This document shows positions 56,221-64,000 of a stretch of DNA of 64,000 nucleotides, one piece after another; within the stretch, counting starts at the first letter, position 1; each line of letters starts with the position of its first letter. The translations under genes were made by a program, and so were the position numbers. The DNA comes from Riptortus pedestris (lineage: Eukaryota > Arthropoda > Insecta > Hemiptera > Alydidae): positions 56,752,001 to 56,816,000 of the forward strand of contig CM032232.1 of NCBI GenBank assembly GCA_019009955.1. The letters are read 5' to 3'. The notes beneath the pieces are model-generated. The model did not search any database and was not told the DNA's origin. It saw only the letters and a program-made list of their open reading frames with translations.

Positions 56221-57760
56221 AGTGATAACTTAGTACAGGTGTTTTTAGTTAACTTTTAAAGTTACATTTTTTGTATCCTAGGCCCATTGCTTTTTCCATC
56301 CTGAATTCCAAGTTATCAGTTCACAAAGATATTTAAAGTGGTCTACTCTTTCAATTCCCTAAAAATTAATTTTATACTTCTTGTATTATTTTATTTATTT
56401 TTATTAAATCTTCATAACCCTATCATTGTCTTGTGAGGCCTAAGCTCCAGTTTGCCTGGCACTAAACTCCGTTTTTTGTTTTAAAATCATAACTTTAGAA
56501 ACAAATGTATTTTACTGTGTTATTTTCATCTTGAAATGGCAATTATTTATAGGTCTATCGAAATGTCTAATATTTGTAGAGGGCAATGCTTCTCAAATAT
56601 TGAATTTCTTAAATGTGTAAATTTATTTTAGAACTGATGAACTATGTTCAATGAAAGATAAATATGCCATCTCAATTTTCACATACTGAACCACCATATT
56701 ACAGGAAGTAAAGGTTTCTTTTAAAATCAAGAAAATCTATCAGCTATGCTAAGTTCTGTTGTAATCTCTTGTTTTGACTTTAAAGGACCAGATTGAACAA
56801 AAACATTTTTCAACATCTTATAGATATATATTGATTAATTCACTCTTAAAAATGTTTAATTTCTGAAATTTAGTTTAAATATTCATGAAAAGATTTTACT
56901 TATTGTGCATTGAAATTATAAGGAGGTTATTTGCTTTAAAATATATATATTTTTTTCTAATAGGAGTACATATATCAAACATTCAGATGAATAATTGTGT
57001 TAATAATATGATATAATAAATAATATTGTGTGAAGGTTGTTTTAATTCCTCAATTCCAAGCATTCCATGATGTAGTTATATAAATGTTTTGTTTATATCG
57101 TTAGGTTATGTTTGTGGTATATTTGTATGGCTTGTTTGTGACGAGTGACAGGGAAACCTTACTTCCAGTAGCATACTTGTGAAGAGGGCACTGCTGATTG
57201 AGAGTATGATCTGAAAGCACTCTAATAAATAACTATGAAGGAATGAGACCCTTATTTTCTCACCTGAGATATTTTATTTAGTCTACAATTTAATACATAG
57301 AAGCATCAGAATTCATTAATTTTGCTAAAACCAGGCAAGAGTAATCTTTCTATTTCCCTAGTAATTAGGTCAATCAGTATTCCATCCAACTTGTACAAGA
57401 TCATCCTGAACCTAATATCTATTGTTCATGCATGAGGACCTGAAAGAATTTTTGTTTTTCTTTTTTCTGGTTTCAATCATAAATATTTCAAAAGTCATTG
57501 TTTCTCTAAAGGCTAATTTATTCTTGTGAATGGAGAATCCTAGAAATACGAATGTACTAGAAAGAGGGTCTCAAAGAAATACATTGGTTTTTCCTTTTAC
57601 TCTGTAAGACGAGAGTAACTAATAACAAAGACATAAGGAAAAGTACCTTCCAAGAAAGAATTTGACCCAGGGCACAAGAAGCAGTAACTAATGTAACTAT
57701 ATCCCTGTCTACATTCCCTCAAATGTCAGACCAGGTGAGTCGACATGTCCAAAGCTTCCT
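56221..57760. other. AT-rich, nothing recognised
   Basis: No supported feature. AATAAA near 57225 follows a slightly GC-richer patch (57120-57240) but no gene can be tied to it. Confidence 0.4.
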
Positions 57761-57764
57761 TTTG

Positions 57765-57900
57765 GTGGATTTCCTTAAGGGAAGTCAGCTATTAAGGTTG
57801 TATTCATGACAGAATTTTTGAAAAATTCCTTCAAATGTCCGTCAATCCTACACAAAAGATGATGAAAATGAGGTCTGTTCAAAACTGTATATATATTTTG
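57765..57900 (-). mobile_element. HINE 3' end, reverse
   Basis: TTTCCTTAAGGGAAGTCAGC is the hairpin end in reverse, followed by the reversed 3' block (GTCAATCCTACACAAAAGAT, GAAAATGAGGTCTGTTCAAA) and a short TATATATAT. Confidence 0.65.
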
Positions 57901-58296
57901 TGGAGGTGATGACCTTTTTATATCCTCCCGTTAAACTTATTTCCTTTGACGAAGCCTGCGAAATTCTTAAACCCTCTTCACAAGATTCCGGTCTGACAAA
58001 GCTTTGTGTGGCTATTGCCAATACTTATAACAGTGAGTTTTTTATCCCAATGTATTTTTTTAGTAGACCAGCAATCAGATTCTGAAAAACAGAACAGCAA
58101 AGTAGAATAAATATACTCCAGTGAATACATAGGCACATATCTAGAAATCAAATCAGATTGTCTAGAATGTCACTTGCTAATTCAAAATGTAAACCAAAGA
58201 TTAAAGATCTCTAAGATAGCTTGAGGTAAGTAGGTAACATCGACAAAGAGATTCTTAATCCTCTGTACTCTTTATCTTTGCCTCAGAAATGAAAAG

Positions 58297-58822
58297 TCCA
58301 TCACAAGAGCTGCATAAACTAATCAGATTTCCCACGTGCTGAGTATGACACACTACCTACCTTATCTCACCATGTATTCTCCATTTGTAAGTAAAAATCT
58401 AATGATTAGTAGTTGGGGCTTACAGAAGGATGAAACAATAAAATAAAAATAGTTCACTTAATGTAACAAATAAATGTATGGAGTAACAATTGTAGAGCAT
58501 CAATATTTTAACAAGATTGGTTCTATACCATTTTTCCACCCGACTCATAATAAAGGAAAACTTTAAAATTTCAAATCCCACTTTCTATGCCTAGTCCGAT
58601 TTCAGCCATCAACGAATAACCAAATTAGAGTGAAATTAAACAAATAAACATTAGAGAATGGTATAGATCAAATAGTCATTTTCGGGTCAAAACCGGAAAA
58701 TTTTAATTGATAACGCCATTACACTCCATATTTGCATATATCTCAAACAGTAAAAATTCAATACAGACAATATTTGTTATTTAAGCTTTAAATAATATGA
58801 GCCCTTAAGGGAAATCTGCTAA
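58297..58822 (+). mobile_element. HINE short form with both termini (526 bp)
   Basis: Starts TCCATCACAAGAGCTGCATA with AATCAGATTTCCCACGTGCT and carries one interior unit. It jumps from TTTAAATAATATGAGC straight to CCCTTAAGGGAAATCTGCTA and A, without the TA tract or 3' block. It is an internal-deletion derivative that keeps both ends. Confidence 0.75.
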
Positions 58823-59215
58823 AATTGCATAAATAAAGGTGAATATAAATTCAATAAATCCAGATAGTGTTATATTGGACAGGCTTATACATCTAATAAC
58901 TACGATGCCAATATCTTAAGCTGGAGAAATTTATTATTTCAGTAAATAGTCAAGTATTAGATTGATATGTGTGAAATTAGCTGCGGGAAATATATAGCCT
59001 CATGGCCACAATAAAATTTTACAATTTAAAAACCTTTCAAGGAATATATATTAACAGACATACTCCTCCTACATTTTAACAACAAGGGATGGACCTATTT
59101 GAAATTCAGATAATTTCCTGGTGTCTGCTAAGTATACATAGAATCCGATACTGAGGAGAAAAAATGATTCAATATCACATAAACAAATTTTACATAGATC
59201 TGTATACAATGTATC
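58823..59215. other. Unassigned
   Basis: No recognised feature between a HINE copy and a LINE remnant. Confidence 0.35.
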
Positions 59216-59219
59216 TTAA

Positions 59220-59970
59220 ACAAGTACCAGCAATGGGCTAGATTTGTCTAGGGAGTAGAAGAAATGCTGAGAAAGCTAAAAGCAGCACATAACACAAAAA
59301 AGGGCATAGAAGAGGGAAAAATATTATAAAGAGCCCTTGGTTAGTTGGAAAATATAAGACAGCCCCAAAATAAAATAGGTCCAACTCCAAATAATCAACA
59401 AAAAAAAAAAAAAAAGAATTTGTGAAACTAGAAAACAAAATAAAATAAGAGAGGTGTATTCCATCTCTGGCATAAGAGACCAATAAATTCTTTAAGAACA
59501 TTAAATGTCAGTTTCTGCCAGCAGACTGAACTAGCCTGAACAAAGAAAAACTGATTGTGATCAAATCAATGGTAGAACCAGTATTTCAAAGGTATGTTGA
59601 ATGCAGAGACTTAAAATAGCAGAATAAAAATATCTGTAGGATTAACCAAAAAACTCTAGAAGACATGGAAAATGAAGACTCATGAGAAGTGTTGACATTA
59701 TTCAGATAATATTGACTTTGAAAAAAATAAATCTTCTGGGCCCGATGAGATTACCTCTAAATTAATAAAGTTGCTGGAACCAAACACAGGGATGATATGA
59801 TTTAATAACATGTTCGTTTGAATAATTTAAATGAAGGAAAAACTACTAGCTAAAAAGACAGAACTGTCCTGATTCTATAAAAGTAAATATTAAAAAAAAC
59901 TGAAATGAGCAAAACTACAAAATTCCCCCAATCAATTCATTGAGAAATAAAAATATATCAAACATTGTTT
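59220..59970 (+). pseudogene. Decayed LINE reverse-transcriptase fragment
   Basis: Plus-strand pieces in broken frames include FEKNKSSGPDEITSKLIKLL at about 59715-59775, the start of the non-LTR reverse-transcriptase domain (KNxKxxGPDxIxxExLK). Traces downstream resemble the 'YKK...SNYR' stretch. Many stops interrupt it, and the catalytic YxDD core was not found. Confidence 0.6.
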
Positions 59971-60136
59971 GATAATCCCACAATCCCAGCAGAGTAGCCT
60001 TCAACCAAAACCCATATGTGGATGACTCTGACTCTCCATTAGCCCTAGCATTTAATCAATGAAAAGGTTCATCCATGTTTATTAACATCAATATCACAAT
60101 ATAATGCAATAGAGCTGAATCATGACCAAAATGAAA

Positions 60137-60950
60137 TCCATCACGCAGGGGCTGCATTAACTAAGCAGATTTCTCATGTGCATCACATATTTCCATTAAT
60201 GACAAAACGTAAAAGTTCAATGAGAACAATATTTGGTATTTAGGCTTCAAATAAAGTGCTTCATTTTATAACAGCTTATTGTTAATATGACATGAGTAGG
60301 AGTGAGGGTTTACTGAAGGCTGAAAACTAAAAAATCCACAGTTAATATTCATGATAGAGAAAATATGTATATAACAACATTTATAGAAAATTAAATTACC
60401 AATAAGATTGGTTCTATATACTTTTTTGATCCGACTATAATAATGAAGATATTTCGAATTTTCGAAAATATTCCCCTCTAAACCCCCTCCCCAAAGTCCG
60501 ATTTCAGCCGTTAATGAACTTGATCTTTCTTTTACATATAACGCTTATAAATCGAGTTCGATAATGATTAAAAAAAAAGAAGGTCTATAGATTTATGGAC
60601 AAACATGATAAGAAATTGTTATTCCTATAATAAAATAACAACTTTTATAGAACATTACATTTTCAATAAGATTGGTTCTATAGGATTTTTTTGATCCGGT
60701 ATAATAATAATATTTCGAAATTCCCCCCCCCTCCCACCGGTTTGACTTCAGCCATTAACGAACTCGACCTTTAGTTTGACAGGAAATTCTTATATATTGA
60801 GTTTGGTCATGATCAAATAAGAATCGCGACCGCTTGAGCGATAACAGACAAGTGTGTATGGGTGGGAGTGTGTGTGTGTGTGTGCGTGTGTGTGTATTTA
60901 TTAAAAACAATTTCCAATATCGCACCCCCCCCCTAAGGGAAATCTGCTAA
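60137..60950 (+). mobile_element. HINE copy with both termini (814 bp)
   Basis: Starts TCCATCACGCAGGGGCTGCA with AAGCAGATTTCTCATGTG and has an interior unit and part of a second. Where other copies have (TA)n it has a (TG)n tract at 60868-60895. It ends CCCCTAAGGGAAATCTGCTAA. The 3' block before the hairpin is deleted. Confidence 0.75.
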
Positions 60951-63717
60951 AAGACACTTTCTCAAGGGTAGTAAAGTCTGGATTGATCTTTGGAACAGTC
61001 AATTTTTTATAATCTATGCATATTTCCAGTACCATAAATTCCATATTACCTATATTTTCCTTCAAGGGCTCTAAGTTATAACAATTAAAAAGCATAGATG
61101 CCTTATAAATATTTATATGCTAAAAAGATTTGTTCAAATATTTATTACAAAGTAGATCCTTTGCAAAAACAAAATTGAACGAACAACCCAAATGCAAGTG
61201 TTTCTAAGCTCTTATCACTTATGAATCAATAAAAAAAATCAGATGTTTAACAATAATTCACTTCAGCAAAAGGTGTTTCTCTCAAGGTGTCCTAAAGAAA
61301 GACTATAGAGGAAATTCGAGGAAAAAATTGCTTGGTGCAGATGGATATTCGCAGCTAAGTCTATATTCAATATCTGGCATCTCTAATCCACAATAATACG
61401 AATTAGACAACAAATAGGTAAATTTTCCTAAAGCTTCTCACAGTACTATATTTTAAATTTCACAATTACCATTTTACAACCTGAGTAGTCATTTAGTTAT
61501 TTCATATATGTAAATAAATTGCTTTTTCACTACTGGTCAAAATTATAAATTGAAAATTAATTTTTTTGTATGTATAATACATTTGGTATAAAACATAGCC
61601 ATGTTTCGATAACCAGTTTCTGAAAAGTAGTTAGTAATTAAAAGTTGAATTATCCCCAGTGGTGAATAAAGAGGCTTTGCTCCAAGTATCAACTTATAAT
61701 TAAGGACCCACTTCTCTCGCCCACCCCATTCCAAAATAAAATAAAATTTGTAGCAAGTATCAAATGAGTGGAATAGTGGAATTCGTCCATATTTATTTTG
61801 AGTCTATTTGGTATAGTTGCTATCCGCCCTGACTTTTGGAGACATCACTGAATAGTAGTGCGAATTCCTCTTTAAACATTTTTTATAACTGTAATATTCA
61901 GAAAATGACCCAAAGGCACATTATTTACTTTTTCTTTAAGGTACTAATGTAATTTAAGTTTGTACAAAAGTGTAAAACTAGCTTAAACAATTTAAATATA
62001 TTAATATAATCCAAAAAAATACCATTTCATTTTTAACACCTTCTGCTATTAATTTTCTTGAATTCGGGAACATATTTATAATACTAATAATACTCTTTTT
62101 TGATTAGGAGCACTATACCAGAGAGAAAAAAGTGAGTGTAATTCATATTACATATAAAAATTATGTTAAAGTCTCATTACGAATAAACACATTTATTTTG
62201 TTTATTTGATATGCATTATTATTATTTATTTCATATAGATTATTTATTGATTTTTCTTTGTACCTCAAATTATTGGTGGGGGGGGGGATGATCCCCCTGA
62301 GTCTACACCTACGGTAATGATGCAGAAATAAGAGGCTCTATAAGTTTACTAAGTAAACAACATTTCAGAGCTTACACTCTGTCATCATTATAAGGCAGCC
62401 ATCTGGGCCAGTCAGTCGTAAAATAAATACCAAAGAAGTTTCAATAAAAATTGTATCCAAATAATAGTGACAATATTTTTGAATAGTACTACATAAAACT
62501 GGATCACAAAAACCACAGCATTATTTTACCTGATTTAACGTAAGGAAGAATTTAAACGCCATTTAAAGTTTTTCCAGAAGAAATAATTCATTATGAATCC
62601 TACTAAAATTTTGAAGCGTGGTTGATGTCCTTGTGACTAAGTGAAAAAAAAAAAATTCTCTAATACAACATTTAAAATAATTGAAAAATCTTTAGAAATG
62701 AATATTAACAAGCTAACCCAATATTAACAAGCTTTTTTTTTTTAGCTTTGTTACAAATGAAATTTTCATTCAAAAGAATTGACATAATACATAAAATAGT
62801 AGTACTTCTGTCAAATCTGGGAGGAATGTTTAATCCTTTACAGAATTATTTTTAAGTTATGAAATGTAACTGTTTTATTACACCCTACTATGAAAAAAAT
62901 TAGAAATCTCATTAAAAAGAAAAAAAAAAAAATTAAATGAAAAAACTTAGTAAGGACAAGATATTATATCACTCTTATTACAAAATATTATATTTTGCAA
63001 AGAAAGGAATGAAGAAGGATAATAATTGTTTAATAGTATAATTAAAGCCAGTCATGGACAAAAAATGTGGTCAATGTTTTTCCTTTAAAATGAAAAAAAG
63101 AAGCAAGCGAGGAATAAAAATTGACTAGAGTTTTTACATTAATATCTTTAAATGTTGAAATAACTAACTATCTTCAGTGCCCTTGAAACTAAAATTTATT
63201 TCACTTCTAAAAGGAAATTTTCCATTTTTGCTTCCTTGTACAGAGAAGTATTTTAATCACAAGAAATTCCAGATTTCAATGGGATTACTTCCTTCAATAT
63301 ATTTTGACTAGTTTTGTCATGATGTCATACAGTATGTATCTGAAACCAGTTTAACTCAAAAACAACTAGCGATAGAAATTTGAAATTTTATATTTAGCAC
63401 TTTTACAACCATGATCAATTTTATTGTGGAGAGTCTATGACTATACAAATTTCAGTCCCATGCCACTGGATCACCAAGAGCCATAATATGGCCAATATGT
63501 CTTAGCCTATGAGAACAATTCATAAATATATATAAGATGAGTAGAGAAGAAATCTATAGATGAACCAACAAACAGAGGCATCTCGATTAATTACTCTTAA
63601 AATGTAAAAAGGTTTCCTTAAAAAATAAAAACTATATTCGTAAAAGAAAAGGAAAATATATAAATTCTGTATTTATTATTCAACTAATGAGGAGGTTTTA
63701 CCTAGCGGTTCAATAAA
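60951..63717. other. AT-rich intergenic sequence
   Basis: No exon or repeat family recognised. A run of 10 G lies at about 62278-62288. Part may be 3' flank of the IBA57-like gene. Confidence 0.4.
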
Positions 63718-63718
63718 A

Positions 63719-63724
63719 TTTATT
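63719..63724 (-). promoter_or_regulatory. Candidate poly(A) signal of the IBA57-like gene
   Basis: AATAAA on the minus strand, about 65 nt after the stop codon at 63788. It is plausible by position, but the region is AT-rich and chance matches are common. Confidence 0.4.
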
Positions 63725-63787
63725 GAAACTAAAAATATATCAAATTATTAAAAATATCAATATTTAATTCAAATTCACTACATCATT

Positions 63788-64000
63788 TTATGCACTAACA
63801 GATCTTAATTGTGAAGGATCATTCCACCAATAGGGGCAGAAAGATCTTACACCGAAGTTAAGTGCTTTCAAAGACTTAGCTCCAAGAGTTTCTGAGATTC
63901 TCATAAGCCCAATCCCATGTCTTCCTTTAATGGCTCTCACTTTTCCAATGGGAGATTTTCGGGTGACATCTGGATCATCAATAGGTGTATTCAATGGGAT
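63788..64000 (-). CDS. IBA57/CAF17-like terminal exon, cut by window edge
   Basis: The minus-strand frame is open from the window edge to a TAA at 63790-63788, giving 70 codons. The visible C-terminal segment contains SPIGKVRAIKGRHGIGLMRI and later FCPYWWND. This matches the end of IBA57 (CAF17, GcvT-like family): a GK(V/L) strand, a short turn, a GxxLxR strand and a Pro-x-Trp-Trp motif near the end. IBA57 works with ISCA1/ISCA2 in mitochondria to mature 4Fe-4S proteins. No start codon or upstream exon is inside the window. An AATAAA on the minus strand at 63724-63719 could be its poly(A) signal. The family call is from remembered motifs over a short segment; another GcvT-fold protein is possible. 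Confidence 0.6.
   Translation of the reverse strand: MPLNTPIDDPDVTRKSPIGKVRAIKGRHGIGLMRISETLGAKSLKALNFGVRSFCPYWWNDPSQLRSVSA

Noticed and set aside
1..64000. CRISPR arrays, bacterial operons, riboswitches, phage genes
   Set aside because: None seen. Direct repeats here are satellites or transposons, and the gene structure is spliced and eukaryotic.

Overview
This 64-kb window is eukaryotic, AT-rich, intron-bearing and packed with repeats. It looks like an arthropod, most likely insect, nuclear genome. The repeat mix fits a large insect genome: Tc1/mariner, hAT, tRNA-derived SINE, decayed LINEs, a solo LTR, and Helentron-like non-autonomous elements with AT microsatellites. A hemipteran is my guess, but nothing here proves the order. 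There are no bacterial operons, CRISPR arrays or rRNA genes, and I saw no intact tRNA gene.

Two protein-coding genes can be supported. (1) A plus-strand synaptotagmin gene, best matched to synaptotagmin-12, has eight consecutive coding exons at 28543-28710, 35454-35561, 36711-36885, 42756-42934, 43023-43142, 46293-46413, 47685-47833 and 49098-49256. All have AG/GT borders, and the phases join into one 392-codon frame. They encode a linker, a C2A domain, a C2B domain and the C-terminal WHxL motif. The N-terminal membrane-anchor exon was not found and probably lies upstream. (2) On the minus strand at the right edge (64000-63788) is the last exon of a probable IBA57/CAF17-like mitochondrial iron-sulfur protein. 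The two genes converge across about 14 kb with no recognisable gene. A speculative minus-strand Cys-rich exon lies at 17878-17696.

Layout: 1-24 kb is mostly copies of one Helentron/DINE-1-like family (called HINE here) with SINEs, LINE tails, a solo LTR (19295-19936) and a dead Tc1 element (21.8-22.7 kb). From 24.1 to 32.9 kb there is a nested complex. Two HINE copies each have their internal (TA)n tract split by elements built of 298-bp tandem units, and one also holds a Tc1 transposon (26782-28355). A synaptotagmin exon sits in a gap of only about 280 bp between these two nests. From 33 to 49 kb lie the remaining synaptotagmin exons. Their introns hold a donor-site-like minisatellite (35.55-35.96 kb), HINE copies, a 149-bp tandem array beside a LINE remnant (39.1-41.4 kb), a 650-bp pyrimidine-only repeat (42.0-42.65 kb) and a young SINE with an 11-bp target duplication. 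From 49.3 to 63.7 kb lie probable 3' UTR and flank, a hAT MITE with an 8-bp target duplication, a 706-bp long-inverted-repeat element, two decayed LINEs and two HINE copies with both termini.

The most notable signal is the HINE family. It has a 5' TC start, a 12-bp subterminal inverted repeat shared by both ends, a 3' hairpin next to CTAA, and a (TA)n tract that acts as a landing site for other elements. All family names rest on motif recognition by eye; no database search was run.
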